From: Anastrepha obliqua
Taxonomy: Eukaryota > Arthropoda > Insecta > Diptera > Tephritidae
Assembly: GCF_027943255.1 (NCBI RefSeq)
Contig: NC_072892.1
Span: forward strand, 25,009,792-25,073,791
Direction: 5' to 3'
DNA: 64,000 nucleotides
In this document: positions 31,290 through 43,142 of the stretch, piece by piece
Layout of the letters: every line of letters begins with the position of its first letter
Numbering within the stretch: the first letter of the stretch is position 1
Notes under the pieces: model-generated
Databases searched by the model: none
The model's input: only the letters and a program-made list of their open reading frames with translations
What the model was told of the DNA's origin: nothing
Program-made: the position numbers and the translations under genes

Positions 31290-33625
31290 TGCTTTAGCCG
31301 ACAACGATCCTTGGGAATTAGCTTACAAGATAGCTATGAGCAAAATTAAAGGACCAAGAGCGCCACAGCCGACCTGTCCGGTGCTAATGGAAAAAAAGTT
31401 TCAGTACTCTTTCCCCTACAGGAAGCAGGGGACTCACAAAATGGCGTAATAACAGAAATTGTAATGGTTCCACAAGTTACAGAAGAAGTAGTTCTTAGGA
31501 CCTTAACGAGGATAAAGGATAGCAATGCCCCCGGGCCTGACGGGATTCCCAATATAGCGTTAAAAGAAGCAATACGGTCAACTCCAGAAATTTTTTCAGA
31601 CATATACACGGCATGCCTCACCGAAGGAAAGTTCCCAGCGAGATGGAAAATACAACGTCTGATTCTCCTGCTTAAACCGGGTAAACAACACGATCTACTT
31701 CTGTCATACAGACTCCTATGTCTGCTGGACACAGTGGGGAAGGTACTGGAACGCATTATTTGCGAACGACTTCAGGAGCATCTGGAAGGCTCGACAGGTC
31801 TCTCAGACAACCAATTCGGCTTCCGGAAAGCTAGATCTACGGTGGATGCAATAAGAACGATGGAGGAAATAGCACACAGGGCTATAAATGCGGGAAGATC
31901 GGCAAGAAAGTTCTGCGCTTATAACTCGGCAAACTGGCTCAGCATCATCACGGCTTTCAAAGGTTTCAATGTACCAGCCTACCTTGCCAGCATAATCAGC
32001 AGTTATCTAAGTGACCGCATTCTGCGATAAGAAACTGAAAATGGCCAAAAAGCGTACAAGGTCTCCAGTGGTGTATCACAAGGATCAGTGCTGGGACCAA
32101 CGATGCAGTCCTGAAGGTGAAGCTTCCGGCAAGCGCCGAAATTGTGGGATACGCGGATGATATTGCCCTGGTGGTAGTTGATTGGAAACTTGACCACTTA
32201 AAGGAAAAGTGCAACGATGCTGCAGCGAGAGTGCAACGATGGCCTAGCGAGGCTAAGTTAGATTTAGCCGGTCACAAACCCGAAGCAGTTCTAATAAATG
32301 CTCGAGGGCGAAAGTCGTTTGAGCTGAACATACTAGGTACACACCGTATAATTTCGAAAAAGGCGATCAAATGTCTTGGGATCTGAATCGACACAAGAAT
32401 TTGTTTCAGGGAGCATTTAATAAATGTTAGTTCCAAGGCCGCTTCTGTCAATGGTGCCCTGACGCGACTTCTCCCTAATATAGGAGGGCGCCAGGGAAAA
32501 CGCAGACGACTACTGTCATTGGTTGCTGACTCTATAATTCTTTATGCAGCACCTATCTGGGCGGGGACCAAAAAGTTTAATCTACGGGAAGTCCCCCAGA
32601 CCTACAGGCAAGGCGCGCTGTGTGTAGCTTGCGCGTATAGAACAGTGTCTGATGATGCAATCTGCGTAATAGCGAGAAAGATACCTCTAAACCTCTTGGA
32701 AGATGAAATGTTTCGGCTCTATAACGGACAAGGAGCGCGGCTCACACCAGGAGAAAAAGCAGCGGAGCGACTGCTGACAATAGGCCTGTGGCAGCAGCGG
32801 TGGAATGGGTCACAAAGCGGACGTTGGACCTACAAACTCGTACCACATATTGATGAGTGGTTAATGAGAAAACATGGAGATACCGACTATCACCTTTCGC
32901 AGTTGCTCAGCGGGCATTGCTGTTTTCTGAAATACCTGTACCGTTTTAAGCTGGCAGACAACCCTTTCTGTCCAAACTGCCCGAATACTGGCGAAAACGC
33001 AGAACACGTCATGTTTTATTGCGACTGCTTTAGAGAGGAACAAGCTATGCTGGAGCAAGCCCTGGGCCATCAACCGTCCTCCAGCACCCTCATACGAGAT
33101 ATGTGCGCAACTAGCGGTAAGTGGGAGGCAGCGCAAACGTTCGCAAGTAAGATTATGACGCGACTTCGCCATATTGATTGGGAACGCAAAGCGTTTCAGC
33201 AACAGAGAAGGCGGACAGTTTCTGACGAACCGACAACAAGCACAGACGTTTGAGTGAAACACTCAATATAGTATCGTACAGAAGACAAGATGGTAGTGAG
33301 TTAAGATAACACTACTGCAAGTTTTCGGATGTCTCCTTTACTTTGGAATCACCTATAAACACAGTGGGAGTAATTGGGACTATCGACAGTGTATAGCCTT
33401 TATATGCCTACAGGAGAGGAATCTGGATGCAGGTACCTGTTGTGTCTTCTGACATAAACGCAGCTCTGCCCACAAGTTATACTTTTGTGGTCCCAGGGTA
33501 GAATGAGCCGAGGTGGAGGATTGTTATAGTATTAGTGGGAGCGTGCCCCACATACCATGGGTGTGACGGCCCCTTTGAGATGTTTCTGACATTTTGATTT
33601 CAACCTCCTTTAAAAAAAAAGGTCT
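31290..33625 (+). mobile_element. R1-clade-like non-LTR retrotransposon, 5'-truncated
   Basis: It starts in the EN-RT linker (DNDPWELAYKIAMSKIKGP). The RT domain follows with SNAPGPDGIPN, NQFGFRKARSTVDAI, SSGVSQGSVLGP and the catalytic GYADDIALVV near 32150. Motif A is lost: the text jumps from RKFCAY to NSANWLSI, and another deletion follows LGPT. The last open segment at 32519-33253 covers thumb and tail (APIWAGT, WTYKLVPHIDEWL, HLSQLLSGHCCF) and ends with a C-x2-C...H...C knuckle, CPNCPNTGENAEHVMFYC. The 3' UTR runs to an A-run at about 33620. Several frameshifts and stops make it non-functional. Confidence 0.82.
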
Positions 33626-33657
33626 TTCTGCTTTTTCTTAGCCGTTTATTATAGTTA

Positions 33658-34000
33658 TGACACATGGGCTGAAAAGTCCCGGGAGAAAACACGTTTTTTT
33701 TGTTCAAAATTAATTTTATTCATTAAAGTAAATACCATCAAGAACCACACAATCATTCCAACGCCTCTCTAACATTTCAATACCTCTTTTGTAGAAGGAC
33801 TTACCTTTTGCCTCAAAATAGGGCTTCAGTTTCAGCGATAACCTCTTCTTTACCGGCGAGTATTTTTAAGGCCTGCAAGCATTCAGAAGCTGGGTAAAAT
33901 TAAAACACGAACTTCTTTTTGATCCATTGTTTTGAAAATAACAAAAGTAGCGCCACTCTTATCACCACAACTCACGAACTAATGAAATTTTAATAGCTGT
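33658..34000 (-). mobile_element. Mariner, N- and C-terminal ends fused by internal deletion
   Basis: The terminal repeat ACACATGGGCTGAAAAGTCC is at 33658. Minus-strand reading gives KSFYKRGIEMLERRWNDCVV at about 33800-33740, a mariner transposase C-terminus. A start-like MDQKEVRVLI lies only about 200 bp upstream near 33930, so nearly the whole transposase is missing. The far TIR is not identified. Confidence 0.7.
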
Positions 34001-34135
34001 TGTTGTTGTAACATTGGCAGCGTAACATTGGCCATACATATACGGGGAATGCTGCTGAAGTGACAGTCCTTGGCCGGATATAAATACGGGTCGTTCCGTG
34101 TATGTAGAACCGACTGTCGTGGGAACGGCAGCTGT
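34000..34135. repeat. Dispersed TCCTTGGCCGG repeat, uninterrupted copy
   Basis: Runs GTTGTTGTTGTAACATTGG to GTAGAACCGACTGTCGTGGG. It is the reference for the split copy at 5515-6545 and the partial one at 21795. Confidence 0.7.
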
Positions 34136-34569
34136 CTTTTTAATGTGTGATTAGAGATATAAATCGAATACGAGCATATCGATGAGAATGCGGCTGCCGT
34201 GGTCGAGAGTATGCAACTGAATCCATGAACTTCGTCTCGCCATCAATCGAAACTATTCGACATTTCATACAACACTTTGTTGAGAATTTTGCACAAACAC
34301 CTTGAACTGAAAAGCCTAATTTACTCAGCACTTGCAGACTAACCACCTTATGCGCTTTTCAGGCTAGAATTGGAAGTTGAGTTTGGCTGAAATTGGAGCA
34401 CATATGTCAACAAAAAAAAATGCTCCATCCGGGAATTGGAAACTTTGCGTTTGATTTTCAGGATGCATGCCATTGCTCCACATCACACAGTCACAGTATC
34501 GAAAGAATTTCGAAAAAGTTGCCAAATCGCAGTTCGATCTACCTTGAGCGTCACTTAGCCGTGCAATTT

Positions 34570-35015
34570 ATAGAACAGTTGTTATTAGGCAGGTTCGTAA
34601 TTTCGACGTTGGGCCTCTCGACGATACGCAGATCTATCAGGAGGGGTACCCCTTAGGACGGTATACTTTCTCCTCTGCTGTGGATACTGGCAATGAATCA
34701 ATTGTTAAAGAATCTAGAGGAAAGGAGGATATACCTAGTGGCCTACGCAGAGGATGTCGCAATATTAATAAGAGGAAAATTGCCTGTTACCATCTGCAAT
34801 ATAATGCAAAATGCTTTGAACGATGTAAGCCAGTGGACTATATCGAGTGGTCTTACGGTAAATCCCAACAAAACAGAAGTAATCATGTTCACCAGAAAGC
34901 ACAGGGAGGGACTCACTCTGCCAATTGTGGAGGAAGCGAGCTCCTAGAACTAGTATTAGATAGAAATTATCGTGGAAACAAGCGATTGATGATACACTAA
35001 AAAAAAAGAGGTTGT
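34570..35015 (+). mobile_element. Jockey-like reverse transcriptase fragment
   Basis: Reads GTP, a stop in place of Gln, then DGILSPLLWILAMNQLLKNL, YLVAYAEDVAILIRGK (motif C with YAED for YADD) and SGLTVNPNKTEVIMFTRK. It then passes into an LDRKLSWKQ-like block near 34960. It ends where an unrelated segment begins at about 35015. The RNase H at 36214 may be the continuation of the same element. Confidence 0.72.
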
Positions 35016-35019
35016 CTAT

Positions 35020-36200
35020 AAAGTCGGTTTACTGACGATAGCTTAACGTGACAACGTCATAAGAAAATATTGATGAAATGGTTGCAATTTTCAAAACAAA
35101 ATTTTAATTTTATTTGTTTGATAGATATTTTGTATGGATATAGAGGAGGAGGTAAATGGAATTGCAATGGAATAGGTCAAGTTACACTTACACAAACGTG
35201 AAAACTGACGAAACATTTATCAAATTCATGAAAGATATCTTCAATTTCGATTGTGCATCAGACGTTAATAAGTCAACAACACTAAGAGGCACCATCATCG
35301 ATTTGCCTTTTTCAAGACACTTTACACTCGAAACACTCCCTTTCATTTCCTACTTTTTCTATCATCGACCTATACTCAACAGAGAAATGGTTCATTACCA
35401 TGCACACAGGAAGAAGACATATGCGAATACAAGTATGTGAATTTATATACAAATGCGCATATACATACATATACATACATATATATGCTCACTCAAGTAG
35501 GACAGATCCAGATGTCGATGTGCTCTTTGTCGTTCGTTCCGCGCTCTCGCTTGCAGTTCAAGCACATTAGCTTGCATTTGCTTGCGTACGGAATAGATTC
35601 GTATATTTGATATGTCCATATGACTTGTATGCATCTTTACATATAGATTTGTTCTTTTTGGAAATTGCGCGAAATTGTATATGTATATGCATGTTTATAT
35701 ACAATACATATATTAGTATAAAACATATCTTATAAGGTATATGGTAAATATTACCATACATTTTTTCTTTCATATATAATATAATAAAAAAATTAATAAT
35801 AATAACATTAAAACAACAGGTATTATTAACAAACTTGGTTTTATTTTAAATTCTTCAAGTAAATCAAATTAATAATAATCAATAAGAAGGCATATGCAAA
35901 TATATACAAATACGTGAATTTATATATGTACATATGCGCATATACATACATATATACGCTCACTTAAATAGGAGAGAGCAAGATGTTGATGTTGCCTTTC
36001 GTTTGCTTTGTTTGCTTTGTCGTTCGTTCCGTGCTTTCGCTTGCAGTTCATTCAAGGTAACGACAAATGAGCAAGGTAACGGCAAATGAGCAAGGAAGGG
36101 TCTCGCAAGAATACTAGATAAGAATAGGTATCTTACATCAAACGACAGAATTTTGTAAATGAGTAGAGCTGCATGTAAATACATCCTTTACCACAAATTT
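35020..36200 (+). mobile_element. Inserted repeat with an endonuclease-like remnant and a duplicated block
   Basis: Begins AGGTTGTCTATAAAGTCGG. The frame at 35156-35440 reads FIKFMKDIFNFDCASDVNKS, TTLRGTIIDLPFSR and PFISYFFYHRPILNRE, like the end of an endonuclease/exonuclease/phosphatase domain found in some Helitron2/Helentron-type elements. Two related blocks of about 150 bp (35410-35575, 35887-36060), each with TTTGTCGTTCGTTCCG and CTTGCAGTTCA, are direct repeats. The class assignment is tentative. Confidence 0.45.
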
Positions 36201-36213
36201 TCCAAGGGGAGAA

Positions 36214-37150
36214 GATTGGGATAATAATGGGGTAATGGACAATAGAGATGGAATCAGTATCTATACTGGTGATGCCAAGGTAAATGAACAAGTAGGTGAA
36301 GGCCTTCACTCGGAGGAAATAAGAGCCAAAATATCATTCCGGCTACCGGATCACTGCAATGTATTTCAAGCTGAAATTCTGGCTATCAGGGAAGGCCTGT
36401 TAGCCCTAAATAAAAGTGTTCTCACCACAAGAGCAATAAATATATATTCAGATAGCCAATCGACCCTGAAAGCATTACAATCATCTATCACCGCAGAACT
36501 ATCACAGTACTTTACAATAAACCTGCTCTGGGTGCTGGGTCACAGCGACATAGCAGGCAACTGCAAAGCAGATGAACTAGCGAGATTGGGTGCCACATTA
36601 CTGATCCAACCAGGCAAAGCGAATATACCTATACCTTTAGCAACTTGTAAGATACTTATAGACAAACACATTATCAGTGCTGTCAATGGGCTATGGACTC
36701 AGTCCCTGACCTGTTCAACGAGTAGAATGACGTGACCAGAATGGAACATGGGCCGCACAAACCGACTGTTGAAACCGAACAGGAAGGGCATGAGACATCT
36801 TCTTGGGATTCTAACAGGGCATTGTCTGATTGGCTGATATGCCAGTAGATTGGAAGCACCCTATAATGACTATTGCAGAAGCTGTAACGACATTGAAGAA
36901 GAAGAAGAGACTATAGAACGGGTGCCTGGCTCTGGATGGAAGAAGGTTCAATATTTTAGGAAAAAGTTCCTTGAATAACTTGGCAGAAGTAGCCAATTTA
37001 AAAATAACAAGTCTTGCTAGATATATTAAAGCAACAGGTTGGTTCAATGAGGACATGGTAGAGTGAGGAGAGGGGACAGCTCTGGTGGTATCACAATGGG
37101 CCTACAGCAGGCCTAGGTGTGTCAATTGACAACCACTACCTATATAGCAG
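36214..37150 (+). mobile_element. Jockey-like RNase H domain and 3' end
   Basis: The open frame to 36735 has FQAEILAIREGL, NIYSDSQSTLKALQS and LLWVLGHSDIAGNCKADELA, a fairly complete retroelement RNase H. After stops, RHLLGILTGHCLIG and YNDYCRSCNDIEEEEET (Cys/His tail) continue to about 36930. The first RNase H Asp region (DGSK-like) is diverged. Confidence 0.75.
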
Positions 37151-37734
37151 TAGTTTGTTGTGAGTTGACAGAATAGAGTGTCTGCCAATAAAGTAAAACG
37201 GTTTTTTAGTTTTAATTTCAGCTGTTCACGCTTTCTCTTCTCATGCGAATAACTAATTTTGGAGAACTTTTTTACTTTTGAGAATTTTTTCCTTACTACT
37301 TTTCTAGATGTTGTAGGCTCAGGAAATAAGTAAAAAAAAAATCAAAAATCGTATAATTTGTACTAGCTAGATGTTTGGCCGAAGAAGAGACTAATTTGTG
37401 ATGTCCAAGAGATCAGAAATTTTACGTCATCTTCCATCGGCTGACGATTTTTATAAGCTGCATGTACCATCTTTTGACTGATACCTATATTAAAATCATG
37501 GAGGGCGTGTAAGTATCAAAGAGAGTTTTCGAAAATTTAGTTCTTTGAAAAATTCAAATCCATAAAAAATAAATTGAAGTGAAAATTTAAAAGATCGGCA
37601 TGCGAATCAAGTAAATCGAATTAACGAATCGACATCAATGGCAACGATTACACTGTGCATTAAAAATTAATTTTTTTTTTTATCTACAAAAACTTTCAAA
37701 TGCCCACGAAACTATAGATTTTATACATAAGGGT
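37151..37734. other. No gene recognised
   Basis: Mostly AT-rich non-coding sequence with no open frame or repeat that I can assign. Confidence 0.45.
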
Positions 37735-37875
37735 GGCGCAAAATTAATCACCCTGTATTTGACACTTTTGAATGAGGCAGCTTCAGTATGCAAGCAGACA
37801 AGCAATGAATCCCAAAAAAAGGTTCCATCACACGAAATATATTTTTTTCATTTATGCAAAAGTTAACAAAACGTG
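37735..37875. mobile_element. MITE, TGGCGCAAAATTAATCA family, truncated copy
   Basis: GGTGGCGCAAAATTAATCAC at the left, then GCAGACAAGCAATGAA as in the other copies. The opposite end is missing where retroelement sequence begins. Confidence 0.7.
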
Positions 37876-37879
37876 CCAG

Positions 37880-38600
37880 TCGTTTCTTTCTCCTGCCAGC
37901 CGGCGTCAGTTGGACACAGCAAATAAAGCCAAGTCCTTCTCCATGCAATCCAAGTCCTTTTCAACGCACAGCAGGCCTTTCTCTTCCTCTGCTATCACCA
38001 GTTGGTACCCCATCGAATACTCTCAGATCCGGAGCATTTATCCGAATGGATACAGGACGACATGACCCAGTCAACGAAGTTGCTGGATCTTTATTCGCTG
38101 CGCTCTGTCTATGATGTCGTGAAGCTCATGCAGATCAGCGTTCGCCTACGGTACTCGCCGTCGCTAAAGTGCAAAGGTGCAAAAATCTTGCGCAGAATCT
38201 TTCTCTCAAACACTTCAAGTGTTGCTTCGTCGAATGTTGTCATCGTTGTCTTACGATAGGACGAGCATGATAAGAGCCATATACAGTGTTAGTTTTGTTC
38301 GTCGAGAGAGGACTTTACTTAACTTTAGTAAGCAGCTCAGTTTGCACTAAGTGAAGCAAGTGCACTTGTGAAGTGAAGAAGAAGCACTTGTTGGCAAGAA
38401 AGATTCAATGTTGGATTTCAAGGCTGCCATTGTTATCGGTGTTAATGCTGGTTCCTAAATAAACAAAGTCTTTTACAACCTTAAAATTATAACTGTCAAC
38501 AGTGACGTGGGTGCCAAGACGAGAGTGCGCTGACTGTTTGTTTGAAGACAGGAGGTACTTCGTTTTGTCCTTGTTCAGCACCAGACCCATCCGCTTTGTT
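37880..38600 (-). mobile_element. RTE-like reverse transcriptase fragment
   Basis: The minus strand from 38590 reads MGLVLNKDKTKYLLSSNKQS, HVTVDSYNFKVVKDFVYLGT and SINTDNNGS. Further blocks near 38300-38180 read SYHARPIV and LKCLRERFCARFL in shifted frames. This is the RT thumb region of RTE-like elements, a likely relative of the piece at 26760. Confidence 0.72.
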
Positions 38601-40234
38601 CCTAAGTTATCAAAAAAAAAAAAATATATATATATATAGATGACTAGTTTTGCTTTGCCTTCTTGGTTATTAAAAAATTATGGGTTCGTGTGCATTTGAA
38701 AGTTTTCCTAGGTAACAAATGAAAATTTAATTCCAGCGAAATAAGAACATCCCTAATATTCTTATCAACTACACATATACACACACATGTATGCAGGCAT
38801 GAGTAAATCGTTAAAGTTTTGCGCAAATATTTCACTCATTCGAAGGAAAAATCTCAAAATATTCAAAAAACTTTAGTACCTAATTTTTTGAATTTTCCCT
38901 CACTTGTGACGTTATAGTAATGAAGTGGTCACTGGAACCGGCCCAACTGCTGCGAATAATTGAAACAAATTCATTAGCAATTTCCTTCGTGTGGGACGAA
39001 TTTGGTGGTGCGTGTGGTTAAAAAGTGGGTGGGCATAAAATTTACATAGGCATGTAAATATGTGCGGCCTACGAAAATCACACAACAACATAAAGAGAGC
39101 AAAGTAGCAAAATGACAATGAGCTCATTATAACGCAACAACCGCTACGAGCAGAGCAGCGGTATGTATTGTGGAATAGCGCGTAAAGAGGCGCAGTGGCA
39201 ACCATGGCTGCCGCAACTTTGGAAACAAAAGAAAGCAACAGGGTCAATTGTCAGACAGCCGGCACTGAAGGATTCGCATCCACAACAGTCCGTTGGAGAC
39301 GTTCAACGAAAACAGTCGATTATGGCGGAGAATAAAATGCTCAGCGAAAATAAAAAATAAACAAACAAAAATTGTGGAAACGAGCGCAATAAACAGCACA
39401 CACCAGAATTAGTGGTCCAGCAAGTCAAAGAAGTGATAAGTTAAAATACATTAGGAAATTAATTTAATTGCCGTGTCCGTGATTGAAATCCGTAATAGCT
39501 ATTAATTAAGTTGGCTCGGCGTGGCGGAATAAAAATTCTTGTCAAGGTGGGGATTTGTGTGAATCCATTAGATTTATTCCTTTAGTTTATGGCGAAGATA
39601 ATTAAATATTAAGTGATTGAAGCGAGTTACAACTACAAATATTCATTTGCATATGCGCGTGAAGTAGATATACATACATAGATATGTGTATGTGTGTGTT
39701 TTAATATACACCTGGAGTGAAATATTGAACTCTACTTAATTAGTGGTGACAATTTTAATGGTTTATTTAAATAAAAAATAAAAAAATAAAACAATCTTCG
39801 TACTTAGTGAAGTAAATCCGAATTAAATGCCTACTTTCATGCATTTGAAAAGATATTTGGTATGCAAATCTTCGAGTATTTGTTGCTCCATACTGGGACT
39901 AGTAGATGCATTTGAATAGGAACTGTAAGTATATTTATTAAATTTGTTAATTTCTTATTATATATTATTTTTATAAATATAGAAATTAGCATCATCGTAA
40001 GCTTTCACTTTTATGCAAATGTCAAAACAGTTGTTGATATTGCCTAGGGTGGTCCATGTACAGTACCACATATTCGTATCAACCCACTCTTGATTTTAGC
40101 TTTGCTACCTTCTCTCCCTTTTCTCAATGCATTGCTCACACAACTTCTAACTCATATTGTTTGTCAAACTAACGGAAATTTAGATTGCATGCAAAATCCA
40201 AGTTTCCTTGTTGTTGTTATACCTACAAGGTGAA
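38601..40234. other. Low-repeat stretch, possible untranslated first exon
   Basis: 39100-39927 has GC-richer, repeat-poor sequence and ends in a strong donor-like AACTGTAAGTAT at 39924-39935. It could be a 5' UTR exon of a neighbouring + strand gene. The frame at 39163-39360 has no recognisable features. The rest is AT-rich. Confidence 0.3.
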
Positions 40235-40560
40235 GTCCAAAATAAAAAAAGACTGAGCTAAAATAGAAACGGCAGGAACTTTGTTCTGATCACTTCGAGT
40301 TTATTTATTCAAAATGGCCACCTCTGGTCCCGATACACTGTTTTGCGCGATCTAAAAGCTTTTCGAAAGAGTGTTTCAGGTCATTGACCGGTATGTCCTT
40401 CAGGATGTCAGTACAAGCCTATTGGATGGCCTCTACCGACGCAAAACGTTTGCATTTCATGGCCAAATGCAATTTTTCGAACAGGTAGAAGTCACAGGGA
40501 GTCATATCAGGCGAATACGGTGAACGATTGAAAAAATGCGATTTCTGTTCAATAAATCAG
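40235..40560 (-). mobile_element. Mariner transposase C-terminal fragment
   Basis: The minus strand reads RSPYSPDMTPCDFYLFEKLH, LAMKCKRFASVEAIQ, a stop, then ACTDILKDIPVNDLKHSFEK and RAKQCIGTRGGHFE. It carries the third catalytic Asp (TPCD) and the C-terminus of a mariner. The N-terminal part is not seen. Confidence 0.7.
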
Positions 40561-40929
40561 TCAGAGTGGATCGATGGGATGAGCAATTTTTGGCCCTAAT
40601 TAAAAAGATGGCGCCATTAACCGGTTTAGGAGGCCAAAATGTTGTTGTTTTTCGAGAATTTTTTGAACAAAGAAGGAATAATCAGAAATTGTTTAAGTTT
40701 AGAGGATATTTTATTTATATTTTTAGGTACACTTTTAAATTTTTTTGAAGCTATTTCCGCGGGAGATAGTGGCGTTAGAGCGTGCTGTCCATGGACGATC
40801 GCCATCCGAGTGTCTTGCTGCTGGGAGTTCTTGAAGTTGCAATTTTTCTCTGAAATCAACAGCATTTTTTTTTTATTAACAACATATAATATTTCCTAAG
40901 AATATGAACCTAATTGTGGTAAAAAAATA
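40561..40929. other. No gene recognised
   Basis: Overlapping ORFs on both strands without family features. The sequence is AT-rich. Confidence 0.4.
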
Positions 40930-41300
40930 TTGAAAAAATATATATTTTTAATGATGGCCCGAAGAGAATAATCCATCGGATTCGCGTCTTGTGAATTTGA
41001 GAGCCATTGGGTGGATGTTACGAAGTTCGAAACGTTGCTCACTCGAGCTTGGTGAGACGGTGCCAAGTCCTGTTGAAACGTCCATGGTCTGCCACCGACA
41101 TGTTTGTTTGCCCACGGCTTCAAAGCAACCTCCAGAATACTTCCCCGATAATATTTCGCATTTACCTTGACACCAGGCTCGAGGAAAACGAGTTATGGTG
41201 CGACAAACAATCGAGCTCACGAACATCGCTGGTTGTGATTTCCCAGCCAAATATAATGGAATTACACTATTACGTTTGAAATCCATCACAAAATCCAAAT
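40930..41300 (-). mobile_element. Tc1-like transposase fragment
   Basis: The minus strand reads KPWANKHVGGRPWTFQQDLA, then PSHQARV and a degenerate NPMDYSL. QQD is the second catalytic Asp, and NPMDY the third in Tc1-type DDE transposases. The frame preceding it (NFKRNSVIPLYLAGKSQ) is shifted. It is a dead fragment. Confidence 0.68.
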
Positions 41301-41399
41301 CCGCAAAATGCTTGCGCTAGCTTGTAAACAATACTCTGGACTGTCAACTGCCAACTAACAGACAGCTGATGCCCGTGCAGCAGCGCGAGCGGTCTGAAG

Positions 41400-41700
41400 G
41401 TCAATAATATTCCTTCGAGGGGCTTAAATTGTTGATGGATTGTTCAATTGACAGCCACAAAAGATCATTTGCCATGTCTCTGCAGTGCTCACCGTTGACC
41501 GAAGTGGCGTTTCCAGTAGCAAGAAAAATTGGCCGATATTGCCACCGCTTAAATATCCGCCCCGAATTGCCTCTTGACGATCTCGTGCTGGTTTTCCGAT
41601 CTCCAAATGCGGAGTTTTGATTGTTAACATAGTCGCAGAGATGAAAGAAAATGCGCTCCGCTAGAAAGGACGACTTCAAATTATTTTCAATAAATGCATT
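41400..41700 (-). mobile_element. DD41D-like transposase fragment
   Basis: The minus strand has FFHLCDYVNNQNSAFGDRK and, in the same region, ATSVNGEHCRDM. These correspond to HFWLNGYVNKQNCRIW and VTVNGARYRTM of the intact transposase at 61705. A segment between them is missing. Confidence 0.6.
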
Positions 41701-42069
41701 GTTTGGGTATTGCAGTATTTCGCAACGCCATCCAAGCTAAAGCGATGCACTTCATTCTTCTAGGTATTATTGCACTGAGTTTCTGCCAGGGAAGGAGCTC
41801 TTCCTGTCAAAATAGCATATGATTAAAAAAAAAACCCACACACACAGGGGTGGCCCAACCCTTTATTGAGTTTTATTGCCACTGGCGTTGCTTAGTATCG
41901 ATATTAGCCGATATTTTATATATCAAGTACTCAGAAAGAAAAGTCGCCGCAATTCTTGTCAATTGCTTTTGCAAATATCCATATACATGCGAGTGAAAAA
42001 ATAAGGCTGAAGATGAAGGGTTGGATGGATGATAAAGAGACGGAACAGTATGAAAATATTTTATGTGAC
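41701..42069. other. No gene recognised
   Basis: Non-coding. GGGGTGGCCCAACCC near 41848 resembles a transposon end but has no partner that I found. Confidence 0.4.
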
Positions 42070-43142
42070 GAGTTTTACTGCAATAAGTGACGAATTATTT
42101 GAACAATCAAATAGTACATGAGGTATGTGCCATTGGAAGCTACAGCTTTACTTTATCTTTCAAACAGCATACAGATTCCTCTGACGAAAAATTCAAATCC
42201 TTTTGACTTAATCCATTCATTGAGCCAGTTCGCGATGCTTTCGTAAGAAGTGAACCACTCTCCAATAAGGGCTGATTGCATTGATCGGAACAGATGATAA
42301 TCCGAATGTGCAATATCTGGGGAATACGGCGTGTGGGGCAAGATTTCCCAATTTAGTCACTCTAAATACACTCTGGACCGATTGGCCTGGCGTTGTCATG
42401 CAGCAAACCCAGTTTGTCATGTCTACCGTCCCATTCCGGCCGCTTTTCTTTGAGAGCTCGATTCAAACGCATTGGCTGCAGTCGGTAACGATCGCCAATG
42501 ATGGTGTCAGATAGTTTAAGGAGTTCATAATAGATGACATCCTTCTGATCCCAACAGGTGCACAACATAACCTTTGAAGCATGAATATTTTTTTTCGCTG
42601 TTGATGGACATGGGTCACCTGGCAGGCTCCAACTTTTTCGACGCTTAGGGTTATCATAATAGATCCATTTTTCATCGCTAGTGACGATGCGATGCAGAGA
42701 ACCTTTTCTGCCGTTCAAAAAGCCTCTCACACGTCACCAGACGTCTCTCGATATCCCTCAACTTCAATTGATGTGGCACCTGCCACCAGTTACCTACTTT
42801 CTGGACTATTCCCATCGCGTGCAAACGTTTACTGACGGTTGATCTGTCAACATCGAACTCTTTATACATATTATCAAGTGTTCGACGTGCGTCTTCTTCC
42901 GATAATTGTTGTAGTTGAGTATCTTCGACTTTTTTCGGTGCCTCTTCGCGATTTTTATCACTCACGTCGAAATTGCCATCTTGGAAGCGTCGAAACCACT
43001 CTTTTCAAGTTGTATTTGACGAAGCGTGATTACGGTAAATATTGATCAAAATACGACACGTTTCAGCTGCACTTTTCTTTAAAAGGTAATAATGAAGCAT
43101 GACTTCCCGCAAATGTTTTTTTTTCGGGACGAACGTAGACAT
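42070..43142 (-). mobile_element. DD34D-type mariner transposase pseudogene
   Basis: The minus-strand ATG at 43142 starts STFVPKKKHLREVML. A premature stop lies near 43005, then EFDVDRSTVSKRLHAMG (HTH), LHRIVTSDEKWIYYDNPKRR with the first Asp, and LLHDNARP with the second. After a frameshift, LPHTPYSPDIAHSDYHLFRS carries the third. Gene order is complete but there are at least one stop and two frameshifts. TIRs are not identified. Confidence 0.82.

Noticed and set aside
34140..34346. 68-codon minus-strand ORF
   Set aside because: No recognisable domain and no splice context; composition matches surrounding repeats.
35410..36060. Direct repeats taken as LTRs of a retrovirus-like element
   Set aside because: No TG...CA ends, primer-binding site, gag or pol between them; only about 310 bp separate the copies.
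37154..37260. Possible small gene after the RNase H fragment
   Set aside because: Only a retroelement 3' UTR-like stretch; no open frame.
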